Below are positions 1 to 8,012 of a DNA stretch of 20,063 nt, one piece after another. The translations under genes and the position numbers were made by a program. The first letter of the stretch is position 1; every line of letters starts with the position of its first letter. The DNA lies in the NCBI GenBank assembly GCA_002367635.1, contig DFDI01000107.1, positions 1,213 to 21,275 on the forward strand, in the 5' to 3' direction. Under the pieces are notes generated by a model. That model saw only the letters and a list, made by a program, of their open reading frames with translations. It searched no databases and had not been told where the DNA came from. Origin of the DNA: Betaproteobacteria bacterium UBA3031 (lineage in GTDB: Bacteria > Pseudomonadota > Gammaproteobacteria > Burkholderiales > Eutrophovitaceae).

Positions 1-593
1 ATCCTAAATGCTAGGACATCAATCGCATCGCCACAGGCCACCTCTATTTGAGGTACTCGTTCTCGAATGGAAAATGATTCAACCAATAATCTTAAGACTG
101 GAAGAAGTGCTGAAATACGCTTAGGGAGCACCTCACAAGAAATCATATCCACAACGTAGCTCTTACCTTTTTCGCGAAAACCAACCAGAGCTTTTTCTTT
201 CTTTATCACATAACGACTCGACAGACGAGCACGAGAACGATAGTTGAATGTGGGGCCACAAATTGGCGACAACATCTGCTCTGGATTAACCTTTCCAATG
301 CGGGTTAACGCATCTTCGAGTACCCGTTGTTTGATGGCGATTTGTGTTCTTGAATTAATGTGTTGAAAACTACAGCCACCACAAACACCAAAATACGAAC
401 ATTTCGGAGTTATGCGCGAGGAAGAAGGAGAGTTAATATAAGTAGAGACCCCAGTTTCAAAGCTTGGTTTGCGTCTCTTAATCTCGACACCCACGGTCTC
501 TTGAGGCAGAGCGTTATCAACAAAGATAACTTTATTGTCATGACGGGCAATACCACGTGCTTCATGGTCGACGGATTCAATCAAAACTTCCAT
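1..593 (-). CDS. rlmD: 23S rRNA (uracil-C5)-methyltransferase RlmD (RumA), N-terminal part, cut by window edge
   Basis: About 197 codons are visible; the catalytic SAM domain lies outside the window. The family methylates U1939 of 23S rRNA using SAM. The reading frame opens with a short TRAM-like segment (VLIESVDHEARGIARH) that would bind RNA. It is followed by the iron-sulfur cluster motif C66-x5-C72-GG-C75 within KCSYFGVCGGCSFQH, and a probable fourth cysteine, C154, in DMISCEVLP. NYRSRARLS (from about residue 118) and VGFREKGKS (from about 138) are typical of RlmD. I chose ATG 593-591, which leaves a TTGGG stretch a few bases upstream. An in-frame TTG at 605 is possible, and a stop at 614-612 closes the frame further up. 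It is the last visible gene of the leftward run, 22 bases after a gene remnant. The frame was translated by hand and has no stop up to the window edge. Confidence 0.93.
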   Translation of the reverse strand, partial: MEVLIESVDHEARGIARHDNKVIFVDNALPQETVGVEIKRRKPSFETGVSTYINSPSSSRITPKCSYFGVCGGCSFQHINSRTQIAIKQRVLEDALTRIGKVNPEQMLSPICGPTFNYRSRARLSSRYVIKKEKALVGFREKGKSYVVDMISCEVLPKRISALLPVLRLLVESFSIRERVPQIEVACGDAIDVLAFR

Positions 594-615
594 AACAGTA
601 CCCAACGGATTTTAC

Positions 616-810
616 CTAAGCTTGTAAAAACTTTGTCCAGTGCTCACCACTCAATAGTGGACAGAACTCTGAGTCTATTTTTTTGAATCGTTCCTGGAAG
701 GTATGGCTTGCGATTTTAAAATTATTAAACCATTCGTCATAATTTCTTATTCGATGAACCCCAAGAATGACGGGAATTGTCTCAATGTCAAATGTTAAAG
801 TCGGGAACAT
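616..810 (-). pseudogene. Remnant of a PolB-type 3'-5' exonuclease gene (5' end only)
   Basis: A 64-codon frame starts at ATG 810-808, shortly after the cysM stop (823-821), and ends 22 bases before rlmD. It begins MFPTLTFDIETIP, which looks like the N-terminus of the predicted 3'-5' exonuclease family related to the PolB exonuclease domain. There the D-I-E motif (here D8, E10) supplies metal-binding acids. Further on, IDSEFCPL resembles the S-[DE]-F-L-P segment of the family. The frame then diverges (GEHWTKFLQA) and stops, where full-length members run to more than 200 residues with further catalytic acids. What is seen is the frame and motif. Family membership rests on recalled family sequences. 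Inference: an internal or 3' deletion removed most of the gene. Alternatives are a short expressed peptide or chance resemblance. Confidence 0.5.
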
Positions 811-820
811 AACAAATTCA

Positions 821-1714
821 TCACTCGGCAGGAAAAACACCCGTCGATAGGTAACGGTCTCCTCTGTCACAAACAATCGTGACGATGGTTGCATCATCAA
901 GAACTGCCGATAACTGTAAGGCAACCCACATCGCACCACCCGCTGAGATTCCAGCAAATATTCCCTCTTCTTTTGCCATTCGACGCGTCGTCTCCTCTGC
1001 GTCCACCTGCGACACCTCGATCACTCGATCAACGCGTTTGGGATCAAAAATTTTCGGCAAATAAGCCTCTGGCCATTTTCTTATTCCTGGAATTTGAGAC
1101 CCATCAGTCGGTTGGCAACCAATAATTTGAATGTCCGAGTTTTTCGATTTTAAATATCGGGATACTCCCATTATTGTGCCTGTAGTGCCCATACTCGAGA
1201 CGAAATGTGTGATACGCCCCTCAGTTTGTTCCCAAATTTCCCGGCCTGTGTTGTCATAGTGGGCCAGTGGATTATCGGTGTTAGAAAACTGATCAAGAAT
1301 GACGCCCTCTCCGCGCGCTTGCATGTCTTCTGCGATATCCCTAGCACCTTCCATACCTCGAGGCTGCGGTGTGAGTATAAATTTTGCGCCAAATGCGGCC
1401 ATAGTCTGCCTTCTTTCGATCGACAAATTTTCAGGCATCACCAAAACCATTTTATAGCCCTGCATTGCGGCCACCATCGCCAAAGCAATACCCGTATTAC
1501 CAGAAGTGGCTTCGATAAGCGTGTCTCCCGGTTTAATACGTCCAGCTTCCTCAGCTTTCATAATCATCGACAAAGCAGCACGATCTTTCACTGATCCAGC
1601 TGGATTATTACCCTCTAATTTTCCCAAAACAACGTTGGTCGTCTGTCCCGGCATTCGTTTTAACCGAACTAACGGTGTGTTACCAACTAAGTCATCCAGT
1701 GTTTTGTATGCCAT
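821..1714 (-). CDS. cysM: Cysteine synthase B (O-acetylserine sulfhydrylase CysM)
   Basis: A pyridoxal-phosphate (PLP) enzyme that makes cysteine from O-acetylserine and sulfide, or S-sulfocysteine from thiosulfate. The PLP lysine is K43 in EGNNPAGSVKDR, the form of this motif typical of CysM rather than CysK. TSGNTG (70-75) is the asparagine/substrate loop and GTTGT (176-180) holds the PLP phosphate. The chain ends with DRGDRYLSTGVF, as expected for CysM. Its 297 residues compare with 303 in E. coli, so it looks complete. ATG 1714 lies 16 bases after the hldD stop. The Shine-Dalgarno is weak (AGAG about 12 bases upstream), which suggests translation coupled to or following hldD. In Pseudomonas cysM is also close to rlmD. 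CysM over CysK is a confident call, but substrate preference is not visible in the sequence. Confidence 0.95.
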   Translation of the reverse strand: MAYKTLDDLVGNTPLVRLKRMPGQTTNVVLGKLEGNNPAGSVKDRAALSMIMKAEEAGRIKPGDTLIEATSGNTGIALAMVAAMQGYKMVLVMPENLSIERRQTMAAFGAKFILTPQPRGMEGARDIAEDMQARGEGVILDQFSNTDNPLAHYDNTGREIWEQTEGRITHFVSSMGTTGTIMGVSRYLKSKNSDIQIIGCQPTDGSQIPGIRKWPEAYLPKIFDPKRVDRVIEVSQVDAEETTRRMAKEEGIFAGISAGGAMWVALQLSAVLDDATIVTIVCDRGDRYLSTGVFPAE

Positions 1715-1730
1715 TTATAAGTATTACTCT

Positions 1731-2732
1731 TTAAGAACAAATAGATGTGGTCAAAAAATCAACGTACGCCTCAACACCCGACGCGACATCATGAAAGGTG
1801 ACTTCCGATCCGGAATCCCGCAACCGTTCTAAGTTAGCCTCTGTGAAACTCTGATACCTCGATTCCAAACCTTCAGGGAAAGGACGATACGTGATGACCT
1901 GTTGGTCTAACATTTCGTCAAGCGACATCAAAGCTTCTCCGCGTCTTTTGCTCACAGCGTTGATGGTCGCTACAGCTACCTCGTTAAAGGTTTGTGATCG
2001 TCCTGTACCGCAATTATAGATACCCGACCGCTCTGGATGATCTAAAAATTCCAAGTTCACCTTAACTACGTCATCCACATAAACAAAATCTCGTCTCTGC
2101 TCTCCTGCAGGATATCCACCACTGCCCTCGAATAACTTCAACGCGCCGCCCTCAGACATTTGATTGAACAAATGATACGAGACGGATGCCATCTGTCCTT
2201 TATGGTTTTCCCTAGGACCATACACATTGAAATATCTCAACCCAACAATTTGTGATTTCGTCTCATTCAGTCTTTCACGTACAAGTTCATCGAAAATGAA
2301 TTTTGAATAGCCATAGACATTTAACGGAGATTCGTTAACCCTATCTTCTTTAAATTGAGTGCCTGCTCCGTAAACAGCAGCCGATGACGCATAGATAAAA
2401 TGGATCTCGTTCCTAATCGCAAAATCTAGAAGATCAATTGAATATTGGTAATTATTGTCCAGCATATAATTGCCATTCAATTCCATCGTATTTGAGCAGG
2501 CTCCTTGATGAAAAATTGCGGAGACTTTATCGTTAAATTTATTTTCGCGCACGAGATTACGAAAGTCATCTTTGTGCAGGTACTGTTTAAACTCGCAGCC
2601 TATTAGATTTTTAAATTTATGGGATGAACCAATATTATCAACAACCCAAATGTCAACGATGCCACGCGCGTTCAAGCCCCGAATTAAATTCGAACCAATA
2701 AAACCTGCACCACCCGTCACAATCACTGACAT
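1731..2732 (-). CDS. hldD: ADP-L-glycero-D-manno-heptose 6-epimerase (HldD)
   Basis: Converts ADP-D-glycero- to ADP-L-glycero-D-manno-heptose, the sugar donor for the LPS inner core. It is a short-chain dehydrogenase/reductase-type enzyme with an NADP-binding TGGAGFIGSN (6-15). Catalytic residues fall at the E. coli positions: S116 in YASSAAVYG, Y140 and K144 in YGYSK, and K178 in RENHKGQMAS. RYFNVYGPRE (167-175) and RRDFVYVDD (213-221) are family signatures. The length is 333 residues against about 310 in E. coli; the extra residues sit near 261-282, where many gammaproteobacterial homologues also carry an insertion. ATG 2732 follows the hldA stop by 3 bases, with a Shine-Dalgarno-like AAGGTGAG inside the end of hldA, so the two genes are likely translationally coupled. 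They act in the same pathway, HldA two steps before HldD. Confidence 0.97.
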   Translation of the reverse strand: MSVIVTGGAGFIGSNLIRGLNARGIVDIWVVDNIGSSHKFKNLIGCEFKQYLHKDDFRNLVRENKFNDKVSAIFHQGACSNTMELNGNYMLDNNYQYSIDLLDFAIRNEIHFIYASSAAVYGAGTQFKEDRVNESPLNVYGYSKFIFDELVRERLNETKSQIVGLRYFNVYGPRENHKGQMASVSYHLFNQMSEGGALKLFEGSGGYPAGEQRRDFVYVDDVVKVNLEFLDHPERSGIYNCGTGRSQTFNEVAVATINAVSKRRGEALMSLDEMLDQQVITYRPFPEGLESRYQSFTEANLERLRDSGSEVTFHDVASGVEAYVDFLTTSICS

Positions 2733-2735
2733 TTA

Positions 2736-3680
2736 TTACTCACCTTCCGGGAAGAGCTCATCAAAATTTACCGTAGCAGTCCCAAGCTTACCCACGACAA
2801 TTCCTGCAGCACGATTAGCAAAAGCTACTGATTCCTCAATATCACAACCACTTGCCAGCATAGCCGCCAAAACTCCAATAACGGTATCGCCTGCTCCGCT
2901 GACGTCATAAATTTCTCGCGCTGAAGTAGGAAAATTCAACGAATGACCCTCACGAAATAAGCTCATACCCTCTTCACTACGAGTCAGCAATACCCCGGTC
3001 AAACCAAGGTTCACACGCAACGTATTAACTTTTTGTGCGAGTTCCTCTTCAGATTCCCAAGGGCCGACAACATTCCGTAACTCAGATTTATTCGGCGTGA
3101 TGTATGAAGCGCCACAATATTTCTCAAAATCAACACCCTTAGGATCAACAAGCACGCATTTATCGGCTTTATTGGCCTCTCTAATCATTTGAGTAATATG
3201 CTGCAACCCACCTTTACCGTAATCTGAGAATACAATTGCATCCGCGTCCGACAGGAGATCAACATAACGCTTTAATGTTTGGTTTAAAACTTCGTGTGTT
3301 GGTGTGCTCTCGAAGTCAATTCTTACTAATTGCTGGCGCTGTGCAATCACACGAGTTTTAATCGTCGTTGAGAGCTGCTTATCGATCAGCAAATGTGATT
3401 CAATATGATTAAGCTCCAACAAAGACTCTAACTCTCGCCCCTCTTGATCATCACCTCTAACCGAGAGCAAGTTAACTCGCACCCCTTGCTTTGCAATATT
3501 CAAAGCGACATTGCCGGCGCCACCTAACCGATATTCAGTCTTATCAACCCGCACAACTGGAACAGGTGCCTCGGGTGAAATTCGATCAGCGCTTCCGAAC
3601 CAATAACGATCCAACATCACGTCCCCGACAACGAGTATTCGAGTAGAACTTAGTCTTTTTTTTAATTTATTAATGTTCAT
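2736..3680 (-). CDS. hldA: D-glycero-beta-D-manno-heptose-7-phosphate kinase (HldA, stand-alone kinase domain of HldE/RfaE)
   Basis: A PfkB/ribokinase-family kinase that adds the 1-phosphate in ADP-heptose synthesis for LPS core. The N-terminal part has VVGDVMLDRYWFG (17-29), typical of HldE kinase domains, then RLGGAGNVALN (51-61). The C-terminal PfkB signature DVSGAGDT (259-266) holds the catalytic Asp265. At 314 residues it ends right after the kinase domain, whereas E. coli HldE is 477 residues and carries a fused adenylyltransferase. No adenylyltransferase (HldC) is in this window, so that step must be encoded elsewhere. ATG 3680 is 44 bases downstream of the pyrF stop, with only a weak AGG upstream. 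The nearby hldD follows 3 bases after the stop, which fits a heptose-precursor operon. Confidence 0.95.
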   Translation of the reverse strand: MNINKLKKRLSSTRILVVGDVMLDRYWFGSADRISPEAPVPVVRVDKTEYRLGGAGNVALNIAKQGVRVNLLSVRGDDQEGRELESLLELNHIESHLLIDKQLSTTIKTRVIAQRQQLVRIDFESTPTHEVLNQTLKRYVDLLSDADAIVFSDYGKGGLQHITQMIREANKADKCVLVDPKGVDFEKYCGASYITPNKSELRNVVGPWESEEELAQKVNTLRVNLGLTGVLLTRSEEGMSLFREGHSLNFPTSAREIYDVSGAGDTVIGVLAAMLASGCDIEESVAFANRAAGIVVGKLGTATVNFDELFPEGE

Positions 3681-3724
3681 AACAATCGAGCCTACACACC
3701 CAAACAGGAAGTGTACTCGGTTTT

Positions 3725-4435
3725 TTACGCATCAAAATTTACGCTATTTTCTATTTCTTGTATGACTGAGGTTAATACACTGACTGGATCTGGCGCTTGC
3801 GTAATTGGTCGACCAATCACAAGATAGTCAGCACCCTGTTTTATCGCTTCAGACGGTGTCATTACCCGCTTCTGATCATCAAAGGCAGTTCCAGATGGAC
3901 GAATACCTGGTGTTACCTTGATAAAATTGTCCCCAAGCCTTGCATTCAGCTCCTTAGCCTCGTTAGCCGAACAGATGACTCCATCCGCTCCAGATTTTTG
4001 AGCTAACTGTGCCAACCGAATCACCATTTCCGCAGGCTCCTGATGAAAACCAATGGCACTCAGACTCGCCGCGTCCATTGAGGTCAATATAGTTACAGCG
4101 GTGAGCAAAGACCGATTAGGAGCATTTCCAAGCCCACTTCTTGCAGCCTGAATCATTTCTGCTCCACCTAAGGCGTGTACATTGACCATCCAAACACCAA
4201 GATCTCGGGCCGCGGCACAAGCTCGCTCGACCGTGTTTGGAATATCGTGATATTTGAGATCTAAGAACACAGAAAAACCCTTCTCGACTAACATTTCCAC
4301 GGGCCGAGGGCCGAAAGCAGTAAAAAGCTCTTTCCCGACCTTAAGCCCACAGAGTTCGGGACTAACACGATCGACAAAACGCATCAGATGATTCTCGTTT
4401 GAAAAATCTAATGCAACGATAACTTTTGATTTCAC
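3725..4435 (-). CDS. pyrF: Orotidine 5'-phosphate decarboxylase (PyrF)
   Basis: Last step of UMP synthesis: decarboxylation of OMP. From the chosen start it has 236 residues (E. coli 245). The catalytic charge network is visible: K32 in LKVGKEL, then D59, K61 and D64 in DLKYHDIPNT. VTPGIRP (174-180) and IGRPIT (207-212) bind the phosphate. The start is GTG 4435-4433, which overlaps the lapB stop as GTGA and sits behind a strong Shine-Dalgarno, AGAGGAAAGG. The same frame stays open upstream to 4531, but that part lies inside lapB and precedes the normal N-terminus (KSKVIVALDF), so it is rejected. The 4-base overlap implies translational coupling to lapB. The lapA-lapB-pyrF order is conserved in gammaproteobacteria, including E. 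coli. Confidence 0.97.
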   Translation of the reverse strand: MKSKVIVALDFSNENHLMRFVDRVSPELCGLKVGKELFTAFGPRPVEMLVEKGFSVFLDLKYHDIPNTVERACAAARDLGVWMVNVHALGGAEMIQAARSGLGNAPNRSLLTAVTILTSMDAASLSAIGFHQEPAEMVIRLAQLAQKSGADGVICSANEAKELNARLGDNFIKVTPGIRPSGTAFDDQKRVMTPSEAIKQGADYLVIGRPITQAPDPVSVLTSVIQEIENSVNFDA

Positions 4436-5601
4436 GCCTTTCCTCTCACTTGAGTCGTTGAGGGCACATAGGTGTCCAAGAGTCTGCACGCCGGGCATCG
4501 CCAGTAGTGCGCTTGAGCACGAAACCCACAACTATCACAGACATGACCTGAATCTTGACGATGCTTTTCTGTCACCTCAATGAGCAGATTGACGTCTTCA
4601 AGGAAGGTATCATCTGCATCTTTTTTTATTAAATCAAGAATTGGAATAGCCCAAGTAACGTCCAATGTTTTTTTCAAAAATGTTCGAGCTAAGTCACGTG
4701 CGGCTTCGTGTCCCTCTAACTCGACACTCAGTTTATAAGTACGCACTAATAAATCATGGTTAGGAGCAACTTCGATTATTTTTTTAAAGTTTCCCAAACA
4801 CTGGTTTTGAGTTCCCAACTTATAATGGCACTCAATCAATGAGTCCGTCACAAGTCCCATATAACCTACAGCATAACTCTCCAACTTACTCCACTCATGA
4901 ATGGCCTCATGATAGAGTCCTTGCGCCTTAAGCATGTCGCCTAGAACGACTCTAGGTCTTGGGGCTTCTGGATTTTCATCGATAGCATTATATAGCCACT
5001 CTAGAGCTTGATTATGGTCTTCCTCTTCGCGACAACTCAATGCAATTTCAACCATAAAATGTGCAATCTCAGATTTTTTAGACTCACCCGTGGTTTCTTG
5101 TAATTTTCGTGCCACCTCTATAGCAAGCATCCAGTCATTTTGGTTCACGTAAAGATCCGTCAGAAGCCTCAACGCTTCCGGCACATATTCTTTGCCACCA
5201 ACACGCTTAAGAAAGTCCTCGGCACGGTCATACAAGCCCGATTTAAAAAAATCTTGACCCACGGCAAGAATCGCTCTATTTCTTTGGACGCTGGTAAGAT
5301 CAGGTCTATCGAGAAGACCTTGATGTACCGCTAACGCACGTTGCATCTCACCTTTATCGCGGAACAGGACACCAACAGCAAACTGCAGCTCAACTGAATC
5401 CGGCTCTGCAAGAGAGAGTTTAACTAAAACTTCTATTGCCTTATCTTTTTCTTCATTTAGTAAAAAATTTAACCCTTCAATATATGTCGACGGAATTCGT
5501 CTTGTCTCATTCACAAGCTCCTTAACGTCGATCTTAGCCGCGAGCCATCCAAGTAAAAAAAATAACGGAAATGAGAGTAACCACCAGTTTTCAAAATCCA
5601 T
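4432..5601 (-). CDS. lapB: LPS assembly protein B (LapB/YciM), membrane-anchored TPR protein with rubredoxin-like zinc finger
   Basis: An inner-membrane adaptor that, in E. coli, works with FtsH to control turnover of LpxC and so sets the rate of LPS synthesis. Residues 5-21 (NWWLLSFPLFFLLGWLA) form one N-terminal membrane anchor, followed by cytoplasmic tetratricopeptide repeats from about residue 40 to 340. The C-terminus carries the rubredoxin-like metal site C355-x2-C358 and C369-x2-C372 (CDSCGF...CPAC), which is diagnostic for LapB. The length of 389 residues equals that of E. coli LapB. ATG 5601 has AGGA 8 bases upstream. The stop overlaps the GTG of pyrF. lapA lies 17 bases upstream, consistent with one transcript. 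The regulatory role is known from the family; the sequence shows only the architecture. Confidence 0.96.
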   Translation of the reverse strand: MDFENWWLLSFPLFFLLGWLAAKIDVKELVNETRRIPSTYIEGLNFLLNEEKDKAIEVLVKLSLAEPDSVELQFAVGVLFRDKGEMQRALAVHQGLLDRPDLTSVQRNRAILAVGQDFFKSGLYDRAEDFLKRVGGKEYVPEALRLLTDLYVNQNDWMLAIEVARKLQETTGESKKSEIAHFMVEIALSCREEEDHNQALEWLYNAIDENPEAPRPRVVLGDMLKAQGLYHEAIHEWSKLESYAVGYMGLVTDSLIECHYKLGTQNQCLGNFKKIIEVAPNHDLLVRTYKLSVELEGHEAARDLARTFLKKTLDVTWAIPILDLIKKDADDTFLEDVNLLIEVTEKHRQDSGHVCDSCGFRAQAHYWRCPACRLLDTYVPSTTQVRGKA

Positions 5602-5618
5602 CGAGTATTCCTACCGCT

Positions 5619-5837
5619 CTATGGGCGCTTCTTAATCGTTGACCTACTAAACCAAGTCATCGTAGTTCCTAAAGCCAAGCCCAAAACAAAAACTAAAAAA
5701 ATAACCACCGCTAGTGGCAAAGTAAATTCATAAACGTTAGCAAAACGCAGTGTAACGACGTCGAAATTGTAGATTGCAAAGACCAAAATCAAAGCAAAAA
5801 GGATCAATTTAAATAAGCCAGATACAAATCTAAACAT
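5619..5837 (-). CDS. lapA: LPS assembly protein A (LapA/YciS), small inner-membrane protein
   Basis: A 72-residue protein with two predicted membrane segments, about residues 8-25 (LFKLILFALILVFAIYNF) and 40-62 (around LPLAVVIFLVFVLGLALG), and a basic C-terminal tail (RSTIKKRP). The motif NFDVVTLRF between the segments is typical of LapA. In E. coli it is co-transcribed with lapB and the pair takes part in LPS assembly control. It is shorter than E. coli LapA (102 residues), missing mainly the C-terminal cytoplasmic extension. ATG 5837 has AGAGATGG upstream. It is the first gene after the intrinsic terminator that closes the rpsA-ihfB transcript, so it probably has its own promoter in 5840-5880. 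Position and membrane topology support the call. Confidence 0.9.
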   Translation of the reverse strand: MFRFVSGLFKLILFALILVFAIYNFDVVTLRFANVYEFTLPLAVVIFLVFVLGLALGTTMTWFSRSTIKKRP

Positions 5838-5881
5838 GTGGTGCCATCTCTTCTTGTTTAGTTAAATAAGTTACAAAGCAC

Positions 5882-5913
5882 AAAAAAAAGCGATCGAGAA
5901 AATCCCGATCGCT
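5882..5913 (-). terminator. Intrinsic terminator after ihfB
   Basis: Read on the minus strand, the stem AGCGATCG (5913-5906) and CGATCGCT (5896-5889) is a perfect 8-bp inverted repeat with a 9-base loop. It is followed at once by a run of T (plus-strand A, 5882-5889, partly shared with the stem). It lies 52 bases past the ihfB stop and 45 bases before the lapA start, so it would end the rpsA-ihfB transcript and separate it from the lapA-lapB-pyrF transcript. Read in the plus direction the tail (CTTTAAA) is poor. Confidence 0.85.
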
Positions 5914-5964
5914 CTTTAAACTTACGTCAATAGTGACAAACCCGCGCCATCAAAGTTTTCGCAC

Positions 5965-6255
5965 TCACATTCCCGCTCGAGCATTCACTCTATCCTTAAG
6001 CTCTTTGCCGGGCTTAAAATGTGGCACGTACTTTGGTGGCACAGAAACTTGCTCACCACTCTTAGGGTTTCTCCCATTTCGAGGCGGCCTATAATTTAAA
6101 GCAAAACTACCGAATCCCCTTATCTCAGCGCGTTGGCCTTTTTCCAAAGTCGAGCGTACCGCCTCCAGTAGTAAACCCACCGAAAACGCTACGTCATCTT
6201 CTTTGAATGCAGGCAATCTTTCTACCAATCGACTAATAAGCTCAGACTTTGTCAT
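5965..6255 (-). CDS. ihfB: Integration host factor subunit beta (IHF-beta)
   Basis: A DNA-bending nucleoid protein that pairs with IHF-alpha (ihfA, not in this window). Its 96 residues compare with 94 in E. coli. The start MTKSELISRL and the core EIRGFGSF (44-51) are typical of IHF-beta. The DNA-intercalating proline is P64 in the beta-arm RPPRNGRNPKSGE, and YVPHFKPGKELKDRVN is the standard C-terminal helix region. ATG 6255 has GAGGG about 10 bases upstream. It is 39 bases after the rpsA stop, the same neighbour as in E. coli and Pseudomonas, and is followed by a strong intrinsic terminator. HU is the main alternative, but the arm sequence and the rpsA context favour IHF-beta. Confidence 0.97.
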   Translation of the reverse strand: MTKSELISRLVERLPAFKEDDVAFSVGLLLEAVRSTLEKGQRAEIRGFGSFALNYRPPRNGRNPKSGEQVSVPPKYVPHFKPGKELKDRVNARAGM

Positions 6256-6294
6256 AAAAATACGGCCCTCGAAACACTTACGTTTAACTAGTGC

Positions 6295-7998
6295 CTAGTT
6301 ATTCTCCATTTTTGCCTTAAGCAAAGCTCCGAGATTAGTTGTGCCGGCATTTTGTACTTCACTATCCTTTGTGTGCTTTTTAATTGCAGCTGCTTCTTCC
6401 GCCGCATCTTTAGCTTTAATTGATAGATTAACCACGCGCGTCTTACGATCTACCGAACTGACCATAGCCTGCACCGTCTGGCCTACTGCAAAAGCATCAG
6501 TTGATGCACTCTTGTCTCGAGATAAATCTGAACTCTTAATATATCCCTCGACATCGTCACCAAGGTCAATGACCAGCCCTTTAGCATCCACAGACTTTAC
6601 GATGCCTTCTAGGCTAGAGCCTTTTTCAAAATCAGAAACCACATTACCAAGGGGATCTGCTTCCAGCTGCTTCACACCAAGAGAAATCCGCTCACGGTCG
6701 ACATCTATCAATAAGATAACAGCCTCGACCTCATCTCCTTTTTTGTAATTTCGTACAGCATCCTCTCCTGATTCTGTCCAAGATAGATCTGATGTGTGAA
6801 CCAACCCATCAATACCACCAGGCAGACCAATGAAGATGCCAAAGTCCGTAATGGATTTAATTGACCCTTTAACGCGATCACCTTTCGCGGCAGTAGCAGC
6901 GAAATCATCCCAAGGATTTGCTGTGCATTGTTTCATTCCAAGTGAAATGCGACGTCGATCCTCATCAATCTCAAGAATCATGACTTCCACTTCATCACCC
7001 AACTGTACTATTTTAGCTGGATGCACATTCTTGTTCGTCCAGTCCATTTCAGATACGTGCACGAGGCCTTCAATACCGGGTTCGATCTCAACAAATGCGC
7101 CGTAATCGGTCAAGTTGGATATTTTCCCGTGCAATCTCGTCGTCTTAGGCAGCCTTCTTGATAGTCCAGTCCAAGGATCTTCGCCCAATTGTTTTAAACC
7201 AAGTGAGACACGGCTCTTTTCTTGATCAAATTTAAGCACTTTAGCTTCTAGTTCATCACCAATATTCACGACCTCTGAAGGATGCTTGACTCTACGCCAT
7301 GCCAAATCAGTAATATGTAGCAAGCCGTCTATGCCACCAAGATCAACGAATGCACCATAGTCAGTAATATTTTTAACAATTCCCTTGACTATTGCACCTT
7401 CCTCGAGACTCTCAAGAATTTTTTGACGCTCTTCTCCGAGACTGTCTTCTAACACCGCACGTCGAGAAACCACAACATTATTCCGACGTCTATCTAATTT
7501 TATTACTTTAAATTCAAGCGTTTTTTCTTCGTAAGGCGTTGTATCCTTAACTGGTCGGACATCGACTAGTGATCCTGGTAAGAATGCACGAATACCGTCA
7601 AGCGTAACGGTAAGTCCGCCCTTAACACGACCCGACACAAAGCCTTCTACAATTACACCGTCTTCCATTGCTTTTTCTAGACCCAACCACGCAGCCATTT
7701 TTTTGGCTTTTTCACGCGATAATTTGGTCTCACCGTACCCATCCTCAATTGACTCAATAGCCACCGACACATAATCGCCGGGTTTTACCTCAAGCACTCC
7801 CTTATCATCTTTAAATTCTTCAAGCGCGATGTAACTCTCTGACTTCAATCCCGCATTGACTACAACAAAATTATGATCGATTCGCGTCACTTCAGCGGTT
7901 ATTACCTCGCCAGCACGCATTTCTTGACGCAGCAAGCTCTCTTCAAACATTGCTGCAAAACTCTCGGCTATTGGACTTTCAATATCAGTGGTTGTCAT
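6295..7998 (-). CDS. rpsA: 30S ribosomal protein S1
   Basis: A ribosome-associated RNA-binding protein that unfolds mRNA for initiation, needed most by messages with weak Shine-Dalgarno sites. Six S1 (OB-fold) repeats are visible at roughly 29-98, 113-180, 200-268, 287-356, 373-442 and 459-528. The clearest copies carry ITDYGAFVDL, LTDYGAFVEI and ITDFGIFIGL. The first two repeats diverge, as expected for the domains that bind the ribosome. The length of 567 residues is close to the 557 of E. coli. ATG 7998 has no recognisable Shine-Dalgarno (AAAAAATTATTAT precedes it) and a hairpin stands 14 bases upstream. This resembles, in principle, the autoregulated rpsA leader of E. coli. It is preceded by cmk, as in enteric bacteria and pseudomonads. 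Confidence 0.98.
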   Translation of the reverse strand: MTTTDIESPIAESFAAMFEESLLRQEMRAGEVITAEVTRIDHNFVVVNAGLKSESYIALEEFKDDKGVLEVKPGDYVSVAIESIEDGYGETKLSREKAKKMAAWLGLEKAMEDGVIVEGFVSGRVKGGLTVTLDGIRAFLPGSLVDVRPVKDTTPYEEKTLEFKVIKLDRRRNNVVVSRRAVLEDSLGEERQKILESLEEGAIVKGIVKNITDYGAFVDLGGIDGLLHITDLAWRRVKHPSEVVNIGDELEAKVLKFDQEKSRVSLGLKQLGEDPWTGLSRRLPKTTRLHGKISNLTDYGAFVEIEPGIEGLVHVSEMDWTNKNVHPAKIVQLGDEVEVMILEIDEDRRRISLGMKQCTANPWDDFAATAAKGDRVKGSIKSITDFGIFIGLPGGIDGLVHTSDLSWTESGEDAVRNYKKGDEVEAVILLIDVDRERISLGVKQLEADPLGNVVSDFEKGSSLEGIVKSVDAKGLVIDLGDDVEGYIKSSDLSRDKSASTDAFAVGQTVQAMVSSVDRKTRVVNLSIKAKDAAEEAAAIKKHTKDSEVQNAGTTNLGALLKAKMENN

Positions 7999-8012
7999 AT
8001 AATAATTTTTTG

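Noticed and set aside
4436..4531. 32-residue N-terminal extension of PyrF
   Set aside because: It is antiparallel to nothing but lies inside the zinc-finger end of lapB. The GTG at 4435 has a strong Shine-Dalgarno and a GTGA overlap with the lapB stop, and gives the family N-terminus.
6434..7917. Repeated segments within rpsA considered as a DNA repeat array
   Set aside because: The periodicity comes from the six S1 domains of the protein. The copies differ at the nucleotide level and show no direct-repeat or CRISPR structure.
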